Assembly (NCBI RefSeq): GCF_022846655.1
Contig: NZ_AP025667.1
Location: 3,199,001-3,263,000, forward strand
Direction of reading: 5' to 3'
DNA: 64,000 nt
From: Streptomyces seoulensis
GTDB taxonomy: Bacteria > Actinomycetota > Actinomycetes > Streptomycetales > Streptomycetaceae
In this document: piece after piece, positions 45,648 to 54,347 of the stretch
Layout: each line of letters starts with the position of its first letter
Position numbering within the stretch: the first letter of the stretch is position 1
Translations under genes and position numbers: made by a program
Notes under the pieces: model-generated
Seen by the model: the letters and a program-made list of their open reading frames with translations, nothing else
Databases searched by the model: none
What the model was told of the DNA's origin: nothing

Positions 45648-46340
45648 TCAGAGCGCCCCGCCTGCGTCGTACACCACCAGGGCGATCTGCACGCGGTTGT
45701 TGAGGTCCAGCTTGGCCAGGATGCGCGAGACATGCGTCTTGACGGTCGGTACGGACAGGTAGAGCTCTGCCGCGATCTCCGCGTTGGTCTTGCCCTGCCC
45801 CACCGCGACCGCCACTTCCCGCTCACGGTCGCCGAGCAGCGCCAGTTGCGTCCGAGCCCGCTCCGCCCGGATCTCGCGCCCGCCCCTTCCCTCCGACACC
45901 TGCGCGATGAGCTGCTGTGTGACTGCGGGCGAGAGCACCGGCTCGCCCGCCACCACCTTCCGCACCGCCGCCACGATCTCCCGAGGCGGGGTGTCCTTCA
46001 ACACGAAGCCGGCGGCGCCCGCGCGCAAGGCGCGCAGCACGTGCTCGTCGGAGTTGAACGTGGTCAGCACGAGCACTTCGGGGGGCCGCTCCTCCGCAGA
46101 GCTTCCCGGAGTGCCTTGGGACGGGCGTGCGCGCAACGCCTCGGTAGCGGCGAGGCCGTCCATGCCAGGCATCCGGATGTCCATGAGCACGATGTCGGGG
46201 GAGTGCTCGGCCACCAGCGCCGCCACTTCAGCCCCGTCCTTGGCTTCGGCGACCACCCGCACATCCGGCGCGCCCCCGAGCATCAGCCGCAACCCGGAGC
46301 GCACCAGCGGGTCATCGTCGACCAGGAGTACTCGGATCAT
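45648..46340 (-). CDS. NarL/FixJ-family response regulator
   Basis: 230 residues. Receiver domain with Asp8-Asp9 (VLLVDDDPLV), phospho-acceptor Asp54 (IVLMDIRMPGMDG) and Lys in GFVLKDT. C-terminal LuxR-type HTH (LGDREREVAVAVGQGKTNAE with IAAELYLSVPTVKTHVSRIL). Encoded ten bases after the histidine kinase stop, same operon. A 30-residue region between receiver strands is longer than usual (SQGTPGSSAEERPPE). Confidence 0.95.
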   Translation of the reverse strand: MIRVLLVDDDPLVRSGLRLMLGGAPDVRVVAEAKDGAEVAALVAEHSPDIVLMDIRMPGMDGLAATEALRARPSQGTPGSSAEERPPEVLVLTTFNSDEHVLRALRAGAAGFVLKDTPPREIVAAVRKVVAGEPVLSPAVTQQLIAQVSEGRGGREIRAERARTQLALLGDREREVAVAVGQGKTNAEIAAELYLSVPTVKTHVSRILAKLDLNNRVQIALVVYDAGGAL

Positions 46341-46350
46341 GACGGTCACG

Positions 46351-47490
46351 TTAGCGGCCCACCGCCTCGGCGCAGCCCCAGGGCAGCCGGGTACGCAGCA
46401 CGAACGAGCCGTCCCGAGGGCCGTGCTCCAGCCGCCCACCGGCCAGCTCGGCGCGTTCGCCGAGCCCGATCAGGCCCTGCCCGGCACCCGGGATCACCGT
46501 TCCCCGGCTGTCCGGGAGCGGGTTCATCACGGTCACCGTCAGTCCTTCGCCGGGCCGGCCCGACACGGTGACCGTGATCTCGGTGTCGGGCGCGTGCTTG
46601 CGGGCGTTCGTCAGACCCTCCTGCACGACGCGGTACGCGGTTCGGCCGGTGACGGCAGGGACGGTGGCCGCATCCTTGGCCTCTTGTCGGTAGGTGACGT
46701 TCATCCCGGCCTCGCGCGACTCCGCCACCAGCCGCCCCACGTCCGCGAGCGTCGGCTGCGGCCACCCTTCGGCCCCGTCCGGGCCCGCCGTCGGCGCCCG
46801 CAGGACACCGATCACCTCGCGCAGGTCCTGCAGCGCCTGGTGCGCGCTGTCGCGGATCACCTCGGCCGCGTGCTGGATATCCGCAGCGGGGGCGCCCGGG
46901 TTGAACTCCAGCGCCCCCGCATGCACGCTCAGCAGCGACAGCCGGTGGGCGAGGATGTCGTGCATCTCCCGGGCGATCTCCTCCCGTGCTTGTCGTCGGG
47001 CCTCGTCGGCGGCCCGGGCCGCGCGTTCCTCCAGCGACGCGACCAGCGCCCGCCGGGAGCGTACGTACAGCCCCCAGCCGATGGCACCTGCCACGAGCGC
47101 GAAGTACGTGAGGGCCGAACTGGCCGCCTGGGAACCCGTGTCCGGCCTCCGCGCCAGGAACACGACGAACTGCACCAGTGTGACCGCCGCCAGCCAGGCG
47201 GTGACCCGCCGTCGCCGATGCACCGCAACCGTGAACAGGGCCACCAGCGTGGCCCCGGTCAGATGGTGGAAATACGTCCCGGCAAGCATGAGCGCCACGG
47301 CCAGTTGCACCGGCCACCGCCGCCGCAGGAACACCGATGCGCAGGCCAGTCCTCCGGCCACCTGGTCGGCGATCTGCTCGCCGCCGGACATGTTCTCGTC
47401 CGGGTGCACCGAGTCTGCCGTGACCACGGAGAAGACAACGGCGAAGAGGAAGAAGGCGATGTCGACGAACCAGTCGCGGCGGTTGCGCAT
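46351..47490 (-). CDS. Sensor histidine kinase (HisKA_3 / DesK-NarX type)
   Basis: 379 residues from ATG 47490. Four to five membrane segments in the first 140 residues with little extracytoplasmic sequence, so it probably senses the membrane state. The HisKA_3 box has His177 (EEIAREMHDILAHRLSLL), followed by the HATPase region (YRVVQEGLTNARKHAP, GLIGLGERAELAGG). Phosphorylates the response regulator encoded downstream. Divergent from a small membrane-protein gene that may be a target. Confidence 0.94.
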   Translation of the reverse strand: MRNRRDWFVDIAFFLFAVVFSVVTADSVHPDENMSGGEQIADQVAGGLACASVFLRRRWPVQLAVALMLAGTYFHHLTGATLVALFTVAVHRRRRVTAWLAAVTLVQFVVFLARRPDTGSQAASSALTYFALVAGAIGWGLYVRSRRALVASLEERAARAADEARRQAREEIAREMHDILAHRLSLLSVHAGALEFNPGAPAADIQHAAEVIRDSAHQALQDLREVIGVLRAPTAGPDGAEGWPQPTLADVGRLVAESREAGMNVTYRQEAKDAATVPAVTGRTAYRVVQEGLTNARKHAPDTEITVTVSGRPGEGLTVTVMNPLPDSRGTVIPGAGQGLIGLGERAELAGGRLEHGPRDGSFVLRTRLPWGCAEAVGR

Positions 47491-47595
47491 ACCGCCGAAC
47501 CTACGTCCGCAGCGCAGCGGCCAGCTCCTGCGTACCGTGGATCGATACCTTCGGACTACAAGCCCGCCCACCCCGTGTACCAATGACCGATACTG

Positions 47596-47631
47596 CCCCT
47601 GAACAGGGGTTTCTACTGTTCATGTCATGAA
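47596..47631. promoter_or_regulatory. Two palindromes in front of the small membrane-protein gene
   Basis: CCCCTG-AA-CAGGGG (47596-47609) and TTCATG-T-CATGAA (47619-47631). The second overlaps the ATG at 47627. Either may be an operator for the adjacent two-component system; the short second one could be chance. Confidence 0.35.
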
Positions 47632-47833
47632 GGGCACTCTCGGTTTCATCAGCTTCACGCTCATCGTCGGCGGCCTGCAGGGCCTCGTCCACGAGGCCTT
47701 CGGCAAGTGGATCCCGCTCATGGGCTTCATGAAGCACCTGTACATCGACGGCTACGAGATCTACATCAGCATCGCGCTCATCGTCCTGGGCATCGCGGTG
47801 GGCGCCGCCGCGCGGGCGGCCCCGAAGGAGTAA
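47627..47833 (+). CDS. Small two-span membrane protein
   Basis: 68 residues. Two hydrophobic helices (GFISFTLIVGGLQGLVHEAF and IYISIALIVLGIAVGAAARA) separated by a short GKWIPLMGFMKHLYIDGYE loop. No family recognised. It is divergent from the histidine kinase gene with a short shared promoter region, so it may be regulated by, or signal to, that kinase. Confidence 0.7.
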   Translation: MKGTLGFISFTLIVGGLQGLVHEAFGKWIPLMGFMKHLYIDGYEIYISIALIVLGIAVGAAARAAPKE

Positions 47834-48128
47834 GAGCCGCTCAGATGGCTCGCGTTGACACGACGCGGGTGCCGAAGGAGTCGTACGACCAGCGCTGGTA
47901 ACGCAGTTGCGCAGAGTGCGGGTGGCCCTGCCCAGAGCATCACCGCCGACCGCGTGTGGGCGTTCACCGGCTGGACCCGCGAAGGCCGCAGAATTTTTCA
48001 CGGACAGCGACAACCTCGGGTGGGGCCGCACGTCTGGTGGGGTGAAAGGCGGTTTCCGGGACGGGATTTCGAGCCCCGGCGCTGCCCGACCTTCAGCGTT
48101 GTCCTTGAACTCTTTGGAGTCGTTTCCT

Positions 48129-48590
48129 ATGCGGCACATCCGCGCCAAGAAGTCGAACCGTTCCCTGCGCACCTGGGTGCTGGGGTCGACCGCCGGTCTC
48201 GCCCTGGTGGCGGGCGGCGGCATCGTCGCTCAGGCTGCCACCGCCGGCCACGCGCACCCGGCCAAGCCGGGTACGTCGGCACCGGCCGCCCCGAAGCCCG
48301 TGCCTTCCACCGCGGGGGAGCAGGCATCTTCCGAAGCCCCGAGCGCGGTCCCGGTCCCCGGCGACGCGAACGGCAAGCCGTACCCGAAGCCCGTGCCCTC
48401 CACTCCGGGGAAGCAGACCTCCCCCCGCACCGCCCCGAGCGCGGTCCCGGGAGACGCGAACGGCAAGCCGTACCCGAAGCCCGTGCCTTCCACTCCGGGG
48501 AAGCAGACCTCCCCCCGCACCGCCCCGAGCGCGGTCCCGGTCCCCGGTGACGCGAACGGCAAGCCCTACCCGGGCAACACCGGCCGCTGA
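48129..48590 (+). CDS. Secreted Pro-rich repeat protein
   Basis: 153 residues. GGAG lies ten bases before ATG 48129. Basic N-terminus, then a signal segment TWVLGSTAGLALVAGGGIVA ending AQAATA. The mature part is low complexity with 30-residue repeats (GDANGKPYPKPVPSTPGKQT then SPRTAPSAVP), two full copies, a degenerate one before and a truncated one after. No folded domain is evident; a wall-spanning or stalk-like role is possible. It ends at a clear hairpin. Confidence 0.75.
   Translation: MRHIRAKKSNRSLRTWVLGSTAGLALVAGGGIVAQAATAGHAHPAKPGTSAPAAPKPVPSTAGEQASSEAPSAVPVPGDANGKPYPKPVPSTPGKQTSPRTAPSAVPGDANGKPYPKPVPSTPGKQTSPRTAPSAVPVPGDANGKPYPGNTGR
48361..48540 (+). repeat. Two tandem 90-base coding repeats
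   Basis: Copies at 48361-48450 and 48451-48540 differ at only a few bases, and a partial third copy starts at 48547. Near-identity at DNA level indicates recent duplication, so copy number probably varies among strains. Confidence 0.9.
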
Positions 48591-48608
48591 GCCGCCGACC
48601 ATAGGCGT

Positions 48609-48637
48609 GGCGGGGCCGGACCGGAACCGGCCCCGCC
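48609..48637 (+). terminator. Terminator hairpin
   Basis: Perfect 11-base stem GGCGGGGCCGG / CCGGCCCCGCC with a seven-base loop, 18 bases after the repeat-protein stop codon and just before the sigma-factor gene. Confidence 0.8.
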
Positions 48638-48661
48638 GTACTCCTGATGTGAACGAGGACG

Positions 48662-49291
48662 ATGCAGCTCACTCTTGCCCTGCCCTGGTGGGCCCGGCTA
48701 CTGCGCCGCGCCCGGACCACCCCTTCCCCGGCGTCGGGCGCGCAGCACCCCGGCCGAAGATTCCGGCACCTGCGCTCGGTGGCCGACCGGGACGGCGAGG
48801 AGGAATCCCCCACACTCGCCGATCTGTACCAGACCCGGCGGCTCGACATGGTCCGGCTGGCAGCCTTCCTGGTGGACGACCTGCACACCGCCGAGGACGT
48901 CGTCCAGGACGCCTTCGCCGCCGTCTGCCGTCGGCACGGCGAACGGCTCGACGACCTCCAGGACGCGCACGCCTACCTCCACACCGCGGTGGTCAACGCC
49001 GCCCGCTCGGTGCTGCGTCGGCGGCGCACCGCGCGCGCGTACACCCCGCCGTACCAGGGCCCGGGGGCGCCCGTGGACGAACTGCTGCTGCTCGCCGAGG
49101 AGCACCGGCAGGTCTTCGACGCGCTCGCGCGGCTCACCATGCGCCAGCGCGAGGTACTGGTCCTGCGTTACTGGTCCGACCTGAGCGAGGCGCAGATCGC
49201 CGAGACCCTCGGCGTCTCCCGTGGGACCGTCAAGTCGACCGCGAGCCGTGCGCTCGCCACTCTGGAAAGGCTGTTGGAGGTGGACCGATGA
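48662..49291 (+). CDS. SigE-family ECF sigma factor
   Basis: 209 residues. Region 2: MVRLAAFLVDDLHTAEDVVQ then DAFAAVCRRH. Region 4: LTMRQREVLVLRYWSDLSEA then QIAETLGVSRGTVKSTASRA. The LYQTRRLDMVRLAAFLV start is the usual look of the Streptomyces SigE-like group. An extra N-terminal 45 residues (WWARLLRRARTTPSPA) precede region 2, so an internal start is possible. The partner membrane-protein gene overlaps its stop by four bases. Confidence 0.9.
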   Translation: MQLTLALPWWARLLRRARTTPSPASGAQHPGRRFRHLRSVADRDGEEESPTLADLYQTRRLDMVRLAAFLVDDLHTAEDVVQDAFAAVCRRHGERLDDLQDAHAYLHTAVVNAARSVLRRRRTARAYTPPYQGPGAPVDELLLLAEEHRQVFDALARLTMRQREVLVLRYWSDLSEAQIAETLGVSRGTVKSTASRALATLERLLEVDR

Positions 49292-49614
49292 GTGATCAGG
49301 CACCGATCGAGGAACGGCTGCGTGCCGCGCTCGAAGCACGCGGGCGGCTCATCAGCGCCCACGACCTGTCACCGGCCCGCCCGCCTGCCGGAAGGACCTG
49401 GGGCACACGCCGGATCCGGCGGGTGCTGTCCGTCGCCGTCGCCGCCGCGGCGGCTGCGGCCGCCGTCGTCCTCCTGCTGACCTCCAACACCCCGGACCGC
49501 TCCCGCCCGGTACCGCCCGCGCGCCATTCCAGCCCCACGCCCACCGTCCCGCAGCAACCCCTGCCCTCCAACATCCCGCACCCGGTGCCCTCCGCCGTCG
49601 CGTCCGGGCCCTAG
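49288..49614 (+). CDS. Small single-span membrane protein, putative anti-sigma partner
   Basis: 108 residues; ATG overlaps the sigma stop (ATGA). Cytoplasmic N-terminus (IEERLRAALEARGRLISAHD), one Ala/Val-rich span (VLSVAVAAAAAAAAVVLLL), and a Pro-rich extracytoplasmic tail. The topology and coupling fit a minimal anti-sigma or sigma-modulating protein, although no zinc HxxxCxxC motif is present. Confidence 0.75.
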   Translation: MSDQAPIEERLRAALEARGRLISAHDLSPARPPAGRTWGTRRIRRVLSVAVAAAAAAAAVVLLLTSNTPDRSRPVPPARHSSPTPTVPQQPLPSNIPHPVPSAVASGP

Positions 49615-49819
49615 GGGCGAAGCAGACAGTGACCACCGCCGCGCCGTGACGCCTGCGCAGCGCTCCCGCCCTGGGCGCGAGGACGGACCCGGCGTTCGGG
49701 TGAGGGCTCGGGCGCGGGTCGCCGACCGCACGGGGATGTGCCTGTACCAAGGCGGTGAAGGCGTCCGGGGGGCAGGGCGTGCGGGCGCACAGGCGTGAAC
49801 GTTGAGAGGAGACCGGCGC

Positions 49820-50641
49820 ATGAGCGTGCCGTCCACCATCGACCACCGGGCGACGAGCTACAGCGTGGCCCATGCGTACTGGCTGGCCAAGGCTTCCGAC
49901 CTCGCCTACAAGGACGAAGCCACGATCGAGAAGCAGGCACGAGCCTGGGGATTCGACCAGGTGCGGCATCACCAGAGCCGGTTCAGCCCGCCCTTCCCCC
50001 TGCAGGACACACAGGCGTACACCGCGGTGAGCGACAGCATGATCATCACCGCGTTCCGTGGCACGGAGCCGGTCCAGATCAAGGACTGGCTCTCGGACGC
50101 CACCACGCCGCCCCGCCCTGGCCCCGGCGGCACCGGGTACGTCCACCACGGCTTCGCCGAGGCCCTCGAGTCGGTCTACCCCGCGGTCAAGGACACCCTC
50201 GCCGGATACCGCACCAACGGTCAGAGCGTCTGGTTCACCGGCCACAGCCTCGGCGGAGCCCTGGCCATGCTCGCCGGAGCCCGCATGTACCTCGAAGAGC
50301 CGCGCCTGGCCGCGGACGGCGTGTACACCTACGGCCAGCCCCGCACCTGCGACCGGCTCCTGGCCACCGCCTACAACAAGGGCTTCCGTAACCGCATGTA
50401 CCGCTTCGTCAACAACAACGACATCGTGCCCCAGATGCCGCCGGAGCCCGCCTTCACCCACGTCGACGCGCTGCGCTACATCGACTCACACGGAAAGCTG
50501 CACGAGAGCATGCCCGTGCTCAGCTCACTCGCCGACCGCGCCAGGGGACTGACGGCCGACGTCCTCGCCCCGGCCGGCGACGGAGTACGCGACCACTTGA
50601 TGGACGCCTACCTCACGGCTCTGGAGAAGAACCTCGCATGA
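49820..50641 (+). CDS. Class 3 lipase family protein
   Basis: 273 residues; GAGGAGA precedes ATG 49820. Lipase_3 alpha/beta hydrolase with nucleophile GHSLGG (Ser143), oxyanion strand MIITAFRGTEP, and the later RFVNNNDIVPQMPP (Asp) and FTHVD segments supplying the rest of the triad. No signal peptide, so it is intracellular or exported by another path. Stands alone. Confidence 0.9.
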   Translation: MSVPSTIDHRATSYSVAHAYWLAKASDLAYKDEATIEKQARAWGFDQVRHHQSRFSPPFPLQDTQAYTAVSDSMIITAFRGTEPVQIKDWLSDATTPPRPGPGGTGYVHHGFAEALESVYPAVKDTLAGYRTNGQSVWFTGHSLGGALAMLAGARMYLEEPRLAADGVYTYGQPRTCDRLLATAYNKGFRNRMYRFVNNNDIVPQMPPEPAFTHVDALRYIDSHGKLHESMPVLSSLADRARGLTADVLAPAGDGVRDHLMDAYLTALEKNLA

Positions 50642-50757
50642 CCGGTCGGAACGCCCGTATCCCTGCCTGACGGCCGTTCAGTGATGCGGGGGTGCCGGTG
50701 GTACGGCGCCGGGAAGACGGCAGGCACGGCACCAGAACGGTACGCGCGGGGTAAGGC

Positions 50758-51723
50758 CTAGTGCGGGAATACCCGTGGCGGGCGCTGACGGGGCAGCGTC
50801 GTGCGGAACTCCTCGATCACGGAACTCACCTGCCGCATCAGTGATGTCTGTTCCAGCAGGTGCAGGTACAGGTTGCGGCGGGCCAGTCCGGGCAGGTCCA
50901 CGCAGAAATACATGGCCATCAGCGGGTTGACGAACAACTCGCTGCCCTTGGTCCTCTCCGTGAACCGGACGTCGCCGAAGTCACCGCGCACTGCGGCGGC
51001 CACCGATCCGTTCACGATGCTCGGGTGGGTCGGGGTGTGGCGCTGGGCATGCTCCACCGCGTCGAGGTACAGCGCGCCTTCCCGCCCTGCCCCGAGCAGC
51101 GAGAACACGCCCAGATAGGAGCCGTCCCGGTCCAGGGCGGCCAGGTTCTCCAGCACGTGTGAGTGGTTCACGCCGTGGAAGGCGTCCACCCCGAAGCCGA
51201 GGCAGGCAACCAGCCGGTGGGGGACCTCGTCGAGCTTGCTCACGGCAGCCAGGCTCGCCATGTCCTCCTCCGGGGTGCCCAGACCGTGCTCGTCACCGCG
51301 CATCAGGATGTCGGTCCCGCCGTCCACCAGCACGACCGCGTCGATACCGCCGAGATGCTTGATCAGCGCCCGGTATGCCGCCCGCAGCGGACCGACCCCG
51401 ATGCTCGGGAACGCGTACACGGTCGACGGCAGATCCTGCGTCACGAGCCACTGGGCGAGAGTCCGTTCGGGGAAATAGTCGCCACGCACGGGGATGTCGG
51501 GCCCGATGGCCGCGACATCCTCATCCACCCACACATCGGGGCTCAGGCCGTACAGGTCGGCGAAAGACAGGTTGGCGAGGTGCACCTCCTTGCCCGCCGA
51601 CCGCAGCGCCAGAGCGAGCGGCAGCCCGGCGTACACGTCGAAGCCGCCGCCCGCACCCGCTATGAGAACCCGCCGCGCATCGCGCAGGCGGGTGAAGAAC
51701 GCGGGTTCCCCCAGAGAGATCAC
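50758..51723 (-). CDS. DUF1152-family protein
   Basis: 321 residues from a GTG at 51723. Conserved DUF1152 features: RRVLIAGAGGGFDVYAGLPL near the start, then AVVLVDGGTDILMRGDEHGL and LVACLGFGVDAFHGVNHSHV. The Gly-rich start suggests nucleotide or nucleoside binding. Function unknown in the family. No operon partners. Confidence 0.88.
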   Translation of the reverse strand: MISLGEPAFFTRLRDARRVLIAGAGGGFDVYAGLPLALALRSAGKEVHLANLSFADLYGLSPDVWVDEDVAAIGPDIPVRGDYFPERTLAQWLVTQDLPSTVYAFPSIGVGPLRAAYRALIKHLGGIDAVVLVDGGTDILMRGDEHGLGTPEEDMASLAAVSKLDEVPHRLVACLGFGVDAFHGVNHSHVLENLAALDRDGSYLGVFSLLGAGREGALYLDAVEHAQRHTPTHPSIVNGSVAAAVRGDFGDVRFTERTKGSELFVNPLMAMYFCVDLPGLARRNLYLHLLEQTSLMRQVSSVIEEFRTTLPRQRPPRVFPH

Positions 51724-51908
51724 CGCAGGACGTTAACAGGAGGGCGAGACCGCTGCCCGACGCAGGAACAGGGCTGGACGCGATCGGCAACCACTCTGTG
51801 TTTATGGAGAGTTGAGATCTGTAAACAATCGTTGAGTGGCGGGTAGGCGCCGAGTAGAGCGCCATGTACACCACAGGCATGTGGATCACACACCCCTGGA
51901 GCGCATAG

Positions 51909-52511
51909 GTGGAACGAACCCCACTGACTGAGTCGCTCGCCCGACTCGATGCGCTGATCAGCAAGCACGGGCTCGACCGGGAGGAACTCCTCGACCCCGA
52001 CGATCTCGCACGGAGAACGGCTCTCCCCGCCGAGACGGTCCGGTCTCTCCTCGGCGGAGGAAGACCCCCGGACGAGACGGTCAACGACCGAGTACGGTCC
52101 CGTGTCAGGACCCTCGCCGCAGCGCGCCTGGCATCCACGAAGCGGCGCATGGCGGACCTCGCCGCGGAACTGCACGACGAGCTCGGCGTTTCAGAGGTGT
52201 GGGCGCGCTCCGTGTGTGACGGCAAGAAGGTGCCGGACGTCGAGCTGCTCCACGCGCTGGTGCGGTTCTTCGGCGTCGAAGGGGAGGCGTTCTTCACCTT
52301 GCCGGCCGACGACGCGCTCAGCCGGGAACTGCAGAAGGTCCTGGGTGAGATCGAGAACGATCCCGTGGTCGCGCTGATGGACCAGTACGGCGTCCGATCC
52401 ACGGACCTGCGGATGCACGGCTCATTGCCTCGCCGTCAGCTTGAGCGCCTGCTCGAAGGTGTCTTCCGGCCGGTCGTGCCCGAGCTCGATGACGGGAGCG
52501 GGGCTCGGTGA
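51909..52511 (+). CDS. XRE-type helix-turn-helix regulator
   Basis: 200 residues from GTG 51909, which GGAG precedes by seven bases. A cro/C1-like domain (AAELHDELGVSEVWARSVCD, then GKKVPDVELLHALVRFFGVE) sits in the middle, after a helical N-terminus that itself has a degenerate HTH look (DDLARRTALPAETVRSLLGG). Overlaps the next gene by four bases. In Streptomyces such regulators pair with an HExxH protein next to oxidoreductase or P450 genes, as here. Confidence 0.85.
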   Translation: MERTPLTESLARLDALISKHGLDREELLDPDDLARRTALPAETVRSLLGGGRPPDETVNDRVRSRVRTLAAARLASTKRRMADLAAELHDELGVSEVWARSVCDGKKVPDVELLHALVRFFGVEGEAFFTLPADDALSRELQKVLGEIENDPVVALMDQYGVRSTDLRMHGSLPRRQLERLLEGVFRPVVPELDDGSGAR

Positions 52512-52951
52512 GGGCCATGAAACCGCTGCTTGGTGCGTTAGGGGCGGCGGTGGCGCGGAACCTGGAGCCTCCGGCTGAACCGCGCGTGGTGATGGACGCG
52601 TTCTGCCGAGCGATGAGCGAGCACCGCGGTCGGCCGATCGATCTGGTCTTCAGGGCCTTCCCCGAGGAGATCCCGGTTTCCAGGATGCGGCTGGACTGCG
52701 GGGACCGCTCGATCATCGTGGTCGAGGAGCGCACGCCGCCCGAGTCGCAGTTGGTCATTCCGGGCCACGAGCTCTGGCACGAAGAGCAGGAGGATTGCGC
52801 GCACCACGTTCCTGGTCTGCCCGCGGCCGCCGCCCGCACGCTCGGCTCGACGGACCCCACCGACGCCATCTCCCACGCGCTGCACCGGCCGCGCACTCTT
52901 GCCCCCATCCGCGAGCGGATGGCCCCACAAGAAACGCGAACCCATGCCTGA
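52508..52951 (+). CDS. ImmA/IrrE-like HExxH protein (toxin-like component)
   Basis: 147 residues; GTG overlaps the regulator stop (GTGA). PGHELWHEEQEDC holds a zinc-protease motif (His87, Glu88, His91). Codon 11 is TTA (52538-52540), so translation may be bldA-dependent. It may cleave the upstream regulator, as ImmA does, releasing the oxidoreductase gene; this is inference. The next gene begins eight bases before its stop. Confidence 0.8.
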   Translation: MRAMKPLLGALGAAVARNLEPPAEPRVVMDAFCRAMSEHRGRPIDLVFRAFPEEIPVSRMRLDCGDRSIIVVEERTPPESQLVIPGHELWHEEQEDCAHHVPGLPAAAARTLGSTDPTDAISHALHRPRTLAPIRERMAPQETRTHA

Positions 52952-54326
52952 CGACGTCACCCGTCCCACCGTCATCGTGCTCGGCGCCGGCATGAGCGGT
53001 CTGCTGGCCGCAGCAGCCCTCGCCGACCACGCCGACGTCACCCTGATCGAACGCGACACCCTCCCCGCAGGCCCGGAACCCCGCCGGGGCGTCCCCCAAG
53101 CCCGCCACGCCCACCTGGTGTGGACCGGAGGTGTCACCGCGCTCGACACGCTGCTGCCCGGGCTGATCGAGGAACTGGTCGCCCGCGGCGCCCGCCTCGC
53201 CCACATCATGGGCGACATGGCCTCCCGCGCCCCCAACGAGATCTGGTTCCGCCGCTTCACCTCCACCCCGCACCGCAATCTGGTCTGCTCCCGCGATCTG
53301 CTGGACGCGGTGACCCGCGAACGTGTCCTCGCCGACCCCCGCATCACCCTCCGCCAGAACACGACCGCCGTCGGCATCGACGGAGGCGCCGCCCGCGTCA
53401 CCGGCCTCCACGTCCGCGCCCTGGACGCAGAGGTGGAGCACCTTCCGGCCGACCTCGTCATCGACGCGACGGGCCGGGGCTCCCGCGCACCGACCTGGCT
53501 CCAGGGGCTCGGCCTTCCAGACGTGCCCGAGCGCCGAGTGGACGCCGGGGTCGCCTACGCCACCCGGGTCTACCGGGCATCGGCCGACGATTTCCCCCTG
53601 GTCAACGTGCAGGCCAACCCCGCCGTGCCGCCGGGCCAGGGAGGCATCATCCTGCCCGTCGAGGACCGCCGCTGGATCGTCACCCTCTCCGGCACTCGCG
53701 GCGGCGAACCCACCGACGATCCCGACGCGTTCACGGACTTCGCGCTCGGCCTGGGCGATCCGGTCATCGGTGAGCTGATACGCGACGCCGAACCCCTCAC
53801 CGAGGTCGTCACCACCCGTAGCACCGCCAACCGCCGCCGCTACTTCGAGAAACTGCGCCACTGGCCGGACGGCTTCAACGTCATCGGTGACGCCATCGCC
53901 GGCTACAACCCCGTCTACGGCCACGGCATCACCGTCGCCGCCCAGAGCGCCGTCGCTCTTCGCGAACACGCGGCCACCACGGGCCTCACCCGGCCGGGCA
54001 GCGCACGCCGCCTGCAGAAATCGGTGACCCGCCCGGTCGCCGCCGCATGGGACCTGGCCATAGGCCAGGACATCTTCTACCCCGGCGCGAGCGACCAGCC
54101 CCCCACCTGGGTCGAGCGCGCCCTGGCCGCGTTCGTCGACCGTGCCGTCGCCACCGGCGCCCGCAACCCTCGCGCCCTGACCGCCCTCCTGGACGTGATG
54201 AGCCTGTCCCGGCCGGCGACCCGTCTCTTCTCCTCCGACATGCTCCTGCCGATGCTCTTCGGCCCCAAGCGGGCGCTCCTGGACAGCGCTCCGCTGAGTA
54301 AGGAGGAACGCCAGTCCGCAGTCTGA
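52944..54326 (+). CDS. FAD-dependent oxidoreductase / monooxygenase-like
   Basis: 460 residues. GxGxxG start IVLGAGMSGLLAAAALADHA, then the middle LVIDATGRGSRAPTWL and the late NVIGDAIAGYNPVYGHGITV with the GD motif, all typical of aromatic hydroxylase/geranylgeranyl-reductase-like flavoproteins. The start at 52944 overlaps the HExxH gene by eight bases. Probably modifies a secondary metabolite or lipid; the substrate is unknown. Confidence 0.9.
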   Translation: MPDDVTRPTVIVLGAGMSGLLAAAALADHADVTLIERDTLPAGPEPRRGVPQARHAHLVWTGGVTALDTLLPGLIEELVARGARLAHIMGDMASRAPNEIWFRRFTSTPHRNLVCSRDLLDAVTRERVLADPRITLRQNTTAVGIDGGAARVTGLHVRALDAEVEHLPADLVIDATGRGSRAPTWLQGLGLPDVPERRVDAGVAYATRVYRASADDFPLVNVQANPAVPPGQGGIILPVEDRRWIVTLSGTRGGEPTDDPDAFTDFALGLGDPVIGELIRDAEPLTEVVTTRSTANRRRYFEKLRHWPDGFNVIGDAIAGYNPVYGHGITVAAQSAVALREHAATTGLTRPGSARRLQKSVTRPVAAAWDLAIGQDIFYPGASDQPPTWVERALAAFVDRAVATGARNPRALTALLDVMSLSRPATRLFSSDMLLPMLFGPKRALLDSAPLSKEERQSAV

Positions 54327-54347
54327 GCCTTCGCGAGTTGCAGCCGC

